Assembly: GCF_008831285.2 (NCBI RefSeq)
Contig: NC_045141.1
Span: 17,098,106 to 17,162,105 of the forward strand
DNA from: Nymphaea colorata
Taxonomy: Eukaryota > Streptophyta > Magnoliopsida > Nymphaeales > Nymphaeaceae
Length of the DNA stretch: 64,000 nucleotides
Direction: 5' to 3'
The position numbers and the translations under genes are program-made. Shown here in pieces: positions 25,124 through 37,079 of this stretch (position 1 is the first letter of the stretch; every line of letters starts with the position of its first letter). The notes beneath the pieces were generated by a model that did no database searches, was not told the origin of the DNA, and was given only the letters and a program-made list of their open reading frames with translations.

Positions 25124-25224
25124 CTCTCCCTTAACCGGACAATGCAGAAGTCCGGTTTTTTCACATAATATGTCGATCTGAATCCAGCTATTTCTAGATA
25201 TGGATTTGGATCTAAGCTTGGGAT

Positions 25225-25350
25225 GGCTATGGATGTGGATCTAAAGAGGGTTTGGATTGGCTATGGATGTGGATCTAAAGAGGGTTTGGATTGGCTATGG
25301 ACGTGGATCTAAAGAGGGTTTGGATTGGCTATGGATGTGGATCTAATGAG
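25225..25350. repeat. 34-bp tandem repeat, about 3.7 copies, upstream of SICKLE-like gene
   Basis: Units begin GGCTATGGATGTGGATCTAA at 25225, 25259, 25293 and 25327, with period 34 and almost no changes (one copy has GGACGTGG, the last diverges at ATGAGG). The array starts about 100 bp upstream of the SICKLE-like start codon, so it lies in or near its promoter. Confidence 0.93.
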
Positions 25351-26127
25351 GCCGACCCAAACTCTGGGCCGCCAATATTCGAACATGATGGTATAGTTTT
25401 TGCTTTTTAGAGTAATTATGAACCAGACAAGGCTGCATGATTTTAACACTATATTAAGTGTGGATTCATGAGGATGTAATGTTCTTATGGTGTCCGCTTG
25501 TTTTCCACTTTGCTCGAACAAGGAAAAGGTCAAAAAAAAAAAAACAGGAATCTTCTTTGATCTGACTCATCAAAGAGAACTGCATGTAGCATTGAGAAAC
25601 AAACAATTTGAGATCAATTTAATGATATTCATAGAACATGTTTAAGGACTAAGTTGACTGTATGAGAAAATTTGTAGAAGGCATTTGTATTACAATCTAA
25701 TGTCTTCTTCTTATCTCTAACTTTCGATCAAAAGTTACAAAGAAAATACTATTGGAATCTAATATCACAACGTAGAACTTCTAAGAAAATGGCATCTGGG
25801 GACTTGTTGAGTTAGCAAAGGAAATGTATACTTGGCGTATAGTTGTAGAGTTCTAGATTGGCAAGCTCCGGTTGGGAAAAACTCTTGCGAGGCCAAATGA
25901 CGAACCTGCAGCTTGAAAATCCAACAGTCTCCGACCAGGCAGAGGAAGATCTTTCGATTAGCAGAACAACTTACACGGTGATTTTCTTGGATTCATGTTC
26001 CATGCCATTATCCAAGACCTTATTCGCTTTGGAATTTGGAATCCCATGGCAAACATTAGCTTTTTGAGAAAGTCTTTCTGTATTTTTATGCACGAACATA
26101 GAAAAGTGAATCTCTTCTTTCTAACGA

Positions 26128-26163
<36 letters not shown>

Positions 26164-29100
26164 CATGTCAGCCATGCATATATTCAACGAGCTTATGTAA
26201 ACCCCCATTCTAAGAATATACTCAAACAAGAAAAGTTTAATGTCGACCTTGTGTATGTATATATATAAATGTATGTTATAAGTTAATGAACAATATTATA
26301 AGTTAATGAACAATAACTCTGAAAAAGAGAATGAAAACTGAGTTAGAAAAAAATCAATGAAGTAAAATTAAGTAGATCAGCTTCTAGCTAATTGTGTCCA
26401 AATACCCACTTTATATACTGATACGGCGACATAGGTATGTGGACCTTACTGAACTACTAGTGTAACTTAGTTTCAAACAGGAAGAGCCAAGTCTCAAACT
26501 AATCTCTTTCACTTATAAGTGGAGATAAGCGATGGGAAAACCAGCATCTCTTTCCCTTAGGTTGCATTTGATAGATGTGAGGCTGCATAAAAAGGTGGCA
26601 TGGATTGTAGCATTATTAAAAACCATGGATTTAAGGTCGGGGGAGGATGCTGGTCAGATTGTAAATCTTAAATCCATGACTCTAGGATCTCAAATCACAT
26701 CAGTCGACGCAACGTTAATTCCCATCCCTTCTCACAGTGCTACTTCCCTGCCTCTCATCGGCTATGCTAAAGTAATAAGTTTAAAAAATCTTGAACCCTT
26801 TTCATTTACTGGTGATTGTGTGTTGGGCATGCCAAAAGAACTTAGCAGAAGCAGTTCATGGTGCACTCTATGCAACCAATTCGAGAAATGTATTAAATGG
26901 CCGATCGATTATGGTATATATGAGCTGCCCTTATATATATAGTAGTGTAAAGTTCATGGCGAACTTGCACCTCCTGATTCTGTTGACCTACGCATCCAGT
27001 AAACTTGGTGGTTCTCATCCAATAAATTTATTGGTTTCCACTTGATATGGGAAACGTTTGATATACACGGGCCAAAATATAATATATATTCCTGTAAATA
27101 AGAAAGGATTAGGGATTTTTTGTTGTTGCAGAGGCTAAGTTATATATTCAAAAGTTTAATAAGAGTTAAAATATATTTTTTCAAAATGTTTATATAGGTT
27201 AAACTAAAAGTTTTAAAATTTACAAGTAAAGTTTTTATTTCTAACAGTCTGGGGGAAGGGTAGGGGCCATGGCCCCTGCCCCTGCCGGCTCCTCTTGCCT
27301 CCGCCGGCCCCCCTTGCCTCCGCCCCTGCCTGTAAAGCTACAAGGTCGGTGCACAAGGAGCAGATGAAGTAACATGCCAGAAGTGGTTGGTTGTACTTCA
27401 TGTATTTCACATAATCACCTTCCATCTAGACGATCAACAGCAACAGCTGTTACAGATTTCGTCGCCATTGTCATGTGGAAAGCAATAGAGGAAGCAGAAA
27501 TGCCAACTGTAACAACTAAGCAGTGTTAGTGAAGAAAAGGCGGAAGATCAAGAAGGTATCATCTAAGAAGAGGTTTCTGCATCCACACTTATCTGGCTGG
27601 ATCTAGACTGTTTTAAAGGTGGAGCCAGAAAATTTTGGCTGATGGGCAGCAGTGGGTGCCTGCAGGCACCGACCTGGGTCTGGTGTGGGCACCATATAGC
27701 TGGACCCAATTCCAGCTCCATCACAAGGGCTGCATGGGCAGTGGCCGGCACCAGTCAGATGATAGCTCATAGCTCCGCTACTGGACTCTCTGCTTTCAGA
27801 GGGAAACCGTAGGCCATGTTCAAGATGATTCTAACAAGATAGCTTCCTTTTTCACATGTATAATCATTCTCTTCGTCGCCGGTTGGAACTTCCTTGAGAA
27901 AAGGTTTGAGAAGAAGAAAAGTGATTTCATTAATCGACTACAAAGCGAAGATGGTTCTTGAGAGCTTATCCAATGCTAACTTTTCTATACCTGCTGGTGA
28001 GCAAAGAGGTAGGTAAGTTGAAGCCTCAAGATTAAAGGAAGTCTGTTCGCTGTCCGGGCTGTTCCAATTGTTTTGTGTCCGACCTTTGCATCAACTTCTC
28101 AAAAACGGAACACAATCTGCCCGTTGTAGTGCATTCTTGCGCAATCAAACGACCTCTAAGGCTGAAGCCTGTGTGTGTAATATCTCAAGCTATATGAACT
28201 GTTCTGGAGCACAGGAAAAGAGCTCCTTGACTCCATACTGCCAATCATCCAAAGGGACTTGAACGCGTTTGTTGTCAAAACAACTTGGAATATACAACTG
28301 CCATTTTAAAGTTGTGATATACTGATGAGAGTACACTGCCAACTCAAATGAAGAGCTCCTAATTAAGTGATACAAGAAAGTGAAGCTGGTGGCAGCCTAA
28401 ACCTCTAACTATGATTTCATTTGCACTTTCTGTCTTGTTAATTTCCATGGTAGGGATCGAGGATCTGGTATCTGACAGAATCATTAAAAAAAAAGAAAAA
28501 TCAGATATGGAAAATTTTTAATAACAATTAAGAAATCGGATTAGGATTGGAATTGGAATTATAAATGATATCTGATCATATTCAAATTCCGATATACCCA
28601 ACTATCTGATTATTCGGATTCAAAGATTCAAATTTGGATTCAGATACAAATGTAACAATTAGATTCAAATAAGATTTTTCTTTGTTTGTATTTGAATCTG
28701 AATATGTGAACACCCAAAGAAGCAGATAAGATTAAGGGTATATCGTACTCGAATACGATCCATTGGCCTCCTTTATTCCATGTTGAGGCAGATATACAAT
28801 CCATATAAGGGTTGCAAATAAGAAGGATTGAGTTTGAGGATTTTGTGCTTCTATTTTTGTGGATCTGATTGTGCACATATCCAATACATCTGCAACCTTA
28901 TAATTCCAGACAATAAAACATCTATTCATTATGATTTGGCAGGAAAACATACTTGATCTGCGCTCAGTTTTCACAGGAAAACAAGCTCATTAACCTTGAC
29001 ACTATCTGCAAACTCTTTTCCAACCAGCTGTGGCCTTGTGTGTTTTGCTCAGTTGCATCAATGGCTTCATCGTTTACCACAAAAAGGTTACCAGATCTGA

Positions 29101-29640
29101 CTTAAATGGATCCTGCTTTGTGTCAGCGTTTGGATCTTATTAACCCATTTACATCATACAAATTTATTCAGTAAAGAAGGGGGATTCAAGGGTTTTAATT
29201 TATGAACATAAGGTTAAAGCGAATGCCTACTGGTGATTAGGGATTAGTCCATAGGGGTCATTTGGTAGTAGAGACACTTTGTGAGTGTCTCATAAACATA
29301 CCTCCAAACTAATTACATCTTTTTATTTTTATTTTTTTATTTTTGTCAAATTAGCTTATACTGGGTCTCATCTACTTGAATATTTATTTTGTAAAAATCC
29401 CATTCTGCTCAATTAAGATGCGTGTACATATATACGTTTGAATAATTTCAGAGTTGAACAAATTTATTTAATTAGTTTTGGTGTGCATTAGGTTTAATTG
29501 GTGTGTACATCTACGTGGAGAAATTGTAATCAGCCAGCTGCTGGATGATAAAATATATAAAAACCATCTTTTAAAACACCAAACACTGGCAACAATTTAT
29601 GGCATAAGGATGGTTTATGGCGCATTTAGACATGTCTTTA
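25351..29640. other. Intergenic, no gene seen
   Basis: No recognisable protein. The longest open frame (26532-26942, 136 codons) has no domain, no homologue known to me and no supporting splice context. 28480-28720 is a stretch of GGATTNGGATT-like words. An (AT)16 run lies at 26130-26161. Confidence 0.4.
27128..27330. mobile_element. MITE-like element, GGAGCC-type family
   Basis: Starts GCAGAGGCTAAG, continues with TTCAAAAGTTTAATAAG and an AT-rich centre (TAGGTTAAACTAAAAG, TTACAAGTAAAG). It ends in a GC-rich block with GGGGCCATGGCCCC (palindromic), three CTTGCCTCCGCC-like repeats and CCTGCC. The word order matches the element at 13866-13992, which has a GGGCCCTGGCGGCTCC end. A non-autonomous element with no coding capacity. 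Confidence 0.55.
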
Positions 29641-29675
29641 AAATATTTAGATATCCAGCCACATCCGGCAGATGG

Positions 29676-29726
29676 TACATTTCAAAATTTCCCCCCTTCC
29701 CTTCCCTTACTCTCCCTCTCTCTCAT

Positions 29727-29796
<70 letters not shown>

Positions 29797-29823
29797 TTCA
29801 AAATTCCCTCCCTTCCCTTACCT

Positions 29824-29869
<46 letters not shown>

Positions 29870-29870
29870 G
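29676..29870. repeat. Duplicated compound (CT)n(AT)n microsatellite
   Basis: A unit of about 116 bp (TACATTTCAAAATT, CCCTTCCCTTACTCTC, (CT)n, (AT)n) occurs twice, starting at 29676 and 29792. The first AT tract runs 29739-29793, and the second (CT)n and (AT)n occupy 29826-29868. The single-copy head TACATTTCAAAATT is duplicated too, so this is a segment duplication and not two independent slippages. Confidence 0.85.
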
Positions 29871-29879
29871 TCAAATAAG

Positions 29880-30411
29880 GTGAATATGTATGTCTGAGGC
29901 AAATTAAATTGCTCATGAATCACGATCGAGAGTGTGCATTCTAGAATGGAACATTGATTAACCTTTAAATGTGATTCTACTCTCTACTTTTAGATTTGCC
30001 AAAAAAGATGAATAATTCTACAAAAATTTGGTTCTCATATTTGGTCAGTCACATCTCAGTGGTTGTAATATATACAGTTACCGATCTATTGAATGCTGCA
30101 CGAAGCAACTGCGGGACAACATTGTGCAGGCGTCGGGCCCTCGCATGGCATGGGCTCCATGTTCTTAGACGCTTCCTTCCTTGCAGAGGAGGAAACTTTA
30201 ATGGAAAGAGACGCGTCCATGACAAAGAGTAAACACAAGTTAAAAAATTACAAAATCGAACCTTTAGTAGTTGCTCCATTATTGCCATTCGTTTTCCGTT
30301 TTTCCTTAAAAAGATACTTGAGGTGAGGAGTTTATGCCCCACAAATTTGTAGGGTTCCGTTGCATGTGCTTTGTCTCCAAGAGGCTAATTAATTGGGGGC
30401 ACCACGCATAT

Positions 30412-30458
<47 letters not shown>

Positions 30459-31569
30459 AAGCACTTCTAATTAAAATGTTGTTATGTCTTGAACGAACCC
30501 GTCCTATAAGTATTATATACACATATATGTGTATATTTCATGTGCAAAGCAATTGAGAACTTAATCACTTGCTTTTATTGTACCAAAAGGTTGAGATTTC
30601 ACAAACTTGAAAAACTCCCAATAAATTGATTCGTTTTGAATAGTGTGCTTATATGACTATACATATATTTTGTGTTTAAATTAAGCAATTGAGAAATCAA
30701 TTGTTCTTATTGTTATAGGGTTGAGATAGCAGGAGTAATTCATCTTATCATTCAAGAGAGGGCCGAAGCCTTCACCCTTCTCCGTCCATGTAGGGTGTAG
30801 GCCTGCTTTTGATGTCACGGAAAGTTGCCTCCACTATGCTTCAGCATATCGGTGTCCCTTTTTTGCAGCACAACGAGTTGGCACATCGGAGATTCGAAAA
30901 AGGGACTAGCCCCCTATGAACCTCCATCCTGCCCGATGCGCCAATCCCCTTAGCAGATGCTTGATGATAAACAGACATGAAAGCCTCTCACTAAATTAAT
31001 TAGTTTTAAATACATGGTTTTAGATAAGTCCAGTTTTTACTTTTGGAACACAAGCTATGGGCACCATGGAAAAACTCAAACAACAGATCAATGATCAGGT
31101 TGTGTCTTCATCTAGCGAGAGTCCTTAACTTCACGCCCTTCACGTAATTCCCTTCTGACTTGTTATTTCTAAATAAACAAATCTTTGACTAATCATGATT
31201 AATCGAACCATTTATTCTATTCATGTGTAATAATTTGAATATTGTTTGAAGAACTCCTATATCCGTAAACGGTGGGATTGACTTGTTTTCTAAACTTGGT
31301 GCTTGACTTGCACCTATCAACTGAAGTTTTTTATTCAAACTCAAATTTGTGGGCAAGCTGACACTCTATGAACTTCAAGTTTCAAAAGAGAGAAAGAGAG
31401 AGAGAGACGTGCATTATTGTTACAGGATGAGTCCAGCCGAACCCACCAGGAATATAGTTAGATAGGTCTTAAAGATGTTCCAGAACTCTCACATTTAGTA
31501 AAACAACTAGGAACACGATCATATGGCTGCAACATGCACATCATGCATGTGGGTCATTATATATAAAAA

Positions 31570-31650
<81 letters not shown>

Positions 31651-32700
31651 TCGTTGGAGATAATCAGGGGTACACGTGTTTGTGTAATCTATTATGGGTG
31701 CAATGAAGGATGGGATTCAATAATGAAGAGTTTGAGAATGTCTAGATGAAGAGGAAGAAGACACAAATGCACTGCATATGGAAAATAGTGGACCGAGAGG
31801 AAAATTGCACAACTTCAATTATAAAACCACGCCAAAGAAAAGCTGATTCGGAGCAACCGACGGGCCATCATCTTCAATTCCTCATGAAAATATAACATCA
31901 GCGGAAGGTGAATGTCCTTCTTTTACTGAAGCACCATAGTTATTGATTTCTCATGCAGAAAAATGAAGTGATCTGGCAAGCCTCTTGGCTGAGAGAATGC
32001 GAAGAGTTGCTTTAGGATCTGAGTGGTCATATTATACACCCTTAACTCGAGTGTCGCACATGCCATTGTTTATAATGCAGATAAGTAATCCCCACATGTA
32101 CATTAACAGTGCGGCCAACTATACTATGCCCCACGAAGTAGCTCCGCCCTTTGGTGTGTATGCATTGAAGTTGACTTGGATGAATTTAATTTGAAGGGCC
32201 TAACCCCAACCTCTCACCAGGTGGAAGGAGCAGTTGTCGGCAAAATGGGACGGTTCTTGCTAAAGCTATAACATGCAATACCAACCTTTTGTTTTTCCGA
32301 CCTGACTTTGAAGTCAGGCTACCACAGTAACATTTCCACACAGATTGAGCTTCAAGACCTTCTGAACCATCAAGTTTATGTTCTCCGTCCCTCTCCACTC
32401 CTTCCCCTTCGTGGGATTTGGCAGAAGCATACGTGTTTGTTAAGCAGGGACAACTTTATACCATCTAATGCTGCATAGAAAATGAACAGTTTGGGGTCAA
32501 AAGAACAAATGGGTTACAGTTAGAGTTAGGGCTAAAACTGATGCCTAGTCTCCCTTCATTTATGTGCCTGCAGCTTGAACTGAGATAAGTTATCACTGGT
32601 CGGGATGGCCGAGGAACATATATAGGATCCGGAGGAGGTCATACGTTCTGCAATTACCTAGTAGCATGTTAGAGATAGGGGCCAAGAGAAAAATTGATGT
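29880..32700. other. Intergenic with microsatellites, no gene seen
   Basis: Holds (CT)n(AT)n at 30412-30456 and a long (TA)n at about 31574-31644. 30740-30960 is a GC-richer block with an unusual texture (GAGGGCCGAAGCCTTCACCC, GATTCGAAAAAGGGAC), probably part of an unnamed repeat. Open frames are short and without domains. Confidence 0.4.
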
Positions 32701-32705
32701 TTATG

Positions 32706-32869
32706 AGACACTAAATATATAATTAACAAATTTTCAATTGGCTTTATGACAATGACTCGGGTCTAAGGGACTGATCTACATAATTGGACTCAAATCTACC
32801 AGGATCCAATCATTAAAAAAAGGTTTTTAAATTGAGCTTCGTGAGGCATACACCGACCTCCACCCCTGG
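32706..32869 (+). repeat. Dispersed repeat, copy 1 of 2
   Basis: From ACTAAATATATAATTAACAA to CTCCACCCCTGG the segment aligns through its length with 44731-44892. Shared words include ACTAAATATAT, AACAAATTTT, AATTG, GACT.GG.TCT, TATATAA/ACATAATTGAAC and the closing CC.CCCCTGG. It belongs to an old interspersed repeat whose GC-rich end is reminiscent of plant elements ending CTCCGCCCCTG. Confidence 0.6.
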
Positions 32870-32981
32870 TTAGAGCCTCCGATAGAATGCTATGCTGCAA
32901 AGAAAAAGTCTACTTTTTTTTTTACAAAATGATGAAAATGCTCATTTTTTAAAGTAAAAAAACCTGTGGTTCAGAATGCAG

Positions 32982-33103
32982 CAGTGGCGGAGCCACACCT
33001 GCCCAGTTTCACAAAGTGTGTTTATTTTTTATTGTTGTTTGAAATATTTGATTGTTATATATATATATAACCTCCAACTAAAAAATTCCTGGTTCTACCA
33101 GTG
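32982..33103. mobile_element. 122-bp hAT-type MITE candidate
   Basis: The left end CAGTGGCGGAGCCA and the reverse complement of the right end, CACTGGTAGAACCA, match at 10 of 14 positions. The 8-bp flanks GAATGCAG (32974-32981) and GAATACGG (33104-33111) match at 6 of 8. The inside is AT-rich with an (AT)n run. The diverged ends and flanks suggest an older insertion than the one at 10250. Confidence 0.55.
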
Positions 33104-33111
33104 GAATACGG

Positions 33112-36100
33112 CACCTTCACATTAACCAGGCAGGCGACCCTTTAAAACACGGCACACTAAGTAACAAAGAAACAAAAAACAAATAGGAAAAAGGAAAGCA
33201 AGACAAGAAAAATGTCACATGGACATAAATGTGGATATGTACGAACTCAGAAGAAGGTTCACAATGTTTTAAAAGTGTAAAATGCTCCCGAAGCTGGTTC
33301 TGCACTCCATGCTGGTGTACGAATTTTTGGTGCATCAATATAGTTAATCATAAAAATATCCTTAGTTAATGGAAAAGGAAAAGTTTTCACAGTTTTTTGT
33401 GAAGACAAAAAAGAAATAAAAAAGTGAAAAAACATTGTTTTTCAAATACTTCAAAATGCCCTCCTTTTTCTTTTGGCGTATGTAAATGTTCCCGCAATGC
33501 TTTGCTTTTCAGATCCAATAGAAGAGTTTATAGTCCTTGCCTTATTGGACATATTACATTTCAAAATCATGAGACACTATTCTAGTTCCACCCTTGACGG
33601 GCTATGTTACAAGGGGTGAGTTCTTATGTAAAAGTTGAGGCACGTGAAAATTTCACCCCATGGTACCGACACAGCTCTAGATTCTAAGAACAATTGCGGA
33701 AATGAGGGGAAGGGGGAGGTAGAGACATCGGCTCTCCCTTGGATGGTGAGACTAATCCTTTACATAACCCAAAAATCTTTTTTAGTTTTTGATAAATTCA
33801 TCGTTTTAATTAGATGGTTGGAAAACATTATCTCTGTCAGCTATGCACATATGTTCTTGATCTAACATGTGTTATCCCTCTCAAAGATGAACAATTTTCC
33901 ACAGAAAGAAAAAAGATAGAACGAAACACAGATTGTTTCTCTTTTTCTTTTGATGATTTCCATTGAAGGTCTTCACTTTCCATTGAAAAGGGTAGGGCTC
34001 TAGAAACTGTGCTGATGCATTTTGCTGTTTTAGTCGGTGGGAAGTGAGAACTGCTAGAAGCAGAGCAGCCATTGTTCAATATCTGTGGTATTCTTTAAGC
34101 AACGAGAATTTCACCCTCATCTAGAATATTTCACGATCTGCTCTGCAATTTTTTCCTATACTAATTTCATTAAATAAATGATCCCTTAGCAAGCGACAAA
34201 AAAGGGAAGATGTATACCACGTGGCAGACAGCATCCACCAGCAGGGCCCACCCTCTCGTCAGAAGGGCCCCACCTCATCAGGCCCCATCACATGGGGGTC
34301 CTTCCCCTTCCAACGTCTAACTTCTCTTCAATCATGCATGTTTATTTGGCATCATTTATCCCCCATTTCTTTTCTATTGATTATTGACATTATTCTATTG
34401 CTGTTCTAGTGAAATTTTGCAGAAGCAAATGAGAGAAGAGAATGGAGTTTGGTGACCTCCTCGCTTCGGGCCAATTACTGCAAATAATGTTTGCAGAACC
34501 TTACCTAATATAATGTCCATTGACTATCAGGTAGATGTATTCTTTTATTTTCTCTTGTTGTCGTTTCATGATACAGTTATGCAGCCAACAATTTTTTTGT
34601 CTGTTCGGAGAAAAATGATTTGTGCACTTGTTGATGAAAAAAGTTTTGCCTTGTTCTCTTCAAAGGTTTTCCTGTATTTACTGTTTGTGATCATTGGGGG
34701 TTCTCTTTGAAGGTTGGATACCCTGTATGGAAAATCTCTAGTTACAAGAAAGATCTTGGGCATTGGCTGTATTGGTTCTGTCACATTTGACTTATTCGAA
34801 GAAGGTAATTATGGAAGCAGCAGAAGGAACACATTAGAAAAGTTATTAGAATAATACTTAGAGGATTGAGGAATAAGATTCCTCTTAACTATGCCATACC
34901 CATGTGAGATTAAAGAAAATTTAATATAAGCAAAGTAACTGGGACTTTAAAATATACCCTTAGACATGGTAAAACTGTCCAGGTTCAGCCATGATGGAAC
35001 TCAAGAGATTCTGGTTGATTACATTGATAATAACAAACAAGCAACTTTTCTTTGGTTAATTTTAGGAAAAGGGTCGTCGATGAACAGATTGGTATGCCTC
35101 TGGCTGATAAATTTCTTGAGGTTCACTTTGTTTAATCAACCCATTTTCGATCTTCAATGTCTCGATTGAAGAACCGTAAGAGTATGGTTCGCTCTGCTCA
35201 ACCATGGCCGGCCCTGAACATATTTTAATCAAGCTAAGCTGATTAATCATGGAACAAGATAAAACTACAATCATTTTATTGGTAAAAAAATCCACAGATC
35301 TAACACTTTCCGTGTGAACTCTAAGGAGTTTGGACCAACGGCCCCCATGGTCAAAGATGATGTTCTGCAAGATTTACCTTGTCCACTTCTGCTGCGATCA
35401 GAATCTCTGCGTCTCTCTTCCTCAATCATTTTTCTCTTCTCCAACACCTTATTTAAGTATTTGTTTATTTGTCTCTTTTCAAGAGGTCATTTCATGTGTA
35501 AATGACCAACAGTTTCAGCCACACCACGACGCCCATTCAATTTGTGGTAGATGATTGGTGAACAGTATTTTCTCCATAAATGGTTCACTGTATAAAAAGC
35601 TAAACCCCCCTTCAACAGTCAAGTCAATACACAGTATTCCCCGGTCGAGTGCATGAAATTTGACAGCGTCAAAGGACCAAAAATTCAATCAATGTTTGTG
35701 CCTACCACGAAGCCAAAGTCATGGAATTGATGACCATCGGCACCTCGTCACTGACCAACTGCACAACTTGTTGAAGACCGAGTAGTTGAATGGAGCTAAA
35801 GATGTCCCACATATATAGATGCCATACTCTAGTATCCCTATGAAGGATATTAGCTGGGAGTTTGTTTTGTACAACTAACTAACTATATATATATATAGGA
35901 ATCCAGGGTAGTTAGCAACTGGGTCCTTGGGGAAAACATATTAGTTATATATAAGTTGACTCTACTAAAATGAATAGTTAATGAATAATAACTTCTTACA
36001 AAACCAGTGGTTTGAGAAATTCAGTTGTCAAAGGCAACAGCAAGTTCTAACCAAGTTCCAAAATATAAAGAAGCAGACATGGGTACCTCCATGGATTCAT

Positions 36101-37000
36101 GTAACATAATGGACATGGGTGGAGCTTAAGCATTACAGAATCTGCGCTAATTGGCTCTCTCCCAAACCATGGTAAATTGAAAGGAAATGTGAACCCATTA
36201 CTTCTGCAGCATGCATTTAAGTGCAATTACATTTAGTTCAGTGTACCACTTTGGCTACAAAAACCTCATTAAGAAGATTCAGACTGGGTCTGTTGTCAAG
36301 GGTACCTGGATTTGAACCATTTCCATCCACTTACCGCCTTGATGTCTAAAATTTCATGCAACGTTAACTGAAATGAAGATGTATGACTGAAGGATCCACA
36401 AGTCCCAAAGCTTTGAATTTGGACAACAGCAAATTTATATGTATCCTTTCATAAGATAAGCGATCAAAGAGAGAGGCAAAATGGTTGGTGACGATGTAAT
36501 TGCATGTTTCTTGATCGCTAAACCTGCATTCTATCCGGTCAAACCTTCATCTAATTTGTGCTCCCTTCTTTCTCAACCTGTGTGAATAGCAGTAATTGTC
36601 AAGGATCAACCACATTGCCATGCATCTGTATTTGCATTTTCAATGCAGGAGCCAAGAGGGGCTTAGTAGTTCCACAACCACCAACATGCATTTATCCTCA
36701 AGCAACTTAATGGTATACAAGATTAAGACAGAATGGCATCCAATGTTCCTTGTTTGGATACCATCTGAACATGCTCAGCACAATCATCAAAGTAAATAAT
36801 TAATTCTTTAAACTAACATTTATGTACTTATATGTCATAATCAATGACTTGTTCAGTAACCCCACTTTCACACTGCCAGCATCACATGAGCTCCCCATGA
36901 TTTTTCACCACCATTCCTTTTCTTCTTCCTTTTTTTTAAATTCTCCGGGAGGCCCACATTTCAATGCACCACCACACCTTCGTGCACGCCCTGCCCTCAG
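33112..37000. other. Intergenic, no gene seen
   Basis: No open frame shows a recognisable domain. 34215-34440 is GC-richer and promoter-like but is followed by no recognised coding exon. 36890-37020 is the immediate upstream region of the kinase gene. Confidence 0.4.
34217..34224. promoter_or_regulatory. Perfect palindromic G-box CCACGTGG
   Basis: CCACGTGG followed by CAGACAG matches the strong G-box/ABRE core bound by plant bZIP and bHLH factors. It sits at the start of a GC-richer block (34225-34320) containing GGGCCCACC and GGGCCCCACC site-II/TCP-like words. No gene start follows that I can support, so this may be an orphan promoter. Confidence 0.4.
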
Positions 37001-37079
37001 CTTCCTCCTTTAAAAGGATGGCAATGACCTCTTGCATCCCTTGTCTTTCATTCGGTTCTAAGTTTTTCTCTTGGTCGCC

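Noticed and set aside
24106-25134. 342-codon forward frame opposite the SICKLE-like gene
   Set aside because: Antisense shadow of a Gly/Asn/Pro-rich coding sequence; the minus strand carries the family motifs.
26532-26942. 136-codon open frame
   Set aside because: No recognisable domain, low-complexity neighbours and no promoter or splice support.
29478-29883. Open frames with Tyr-Ile and Ser-Leu repeats
   Set aside because: Translations of (AT)n and (CT)n tracts.
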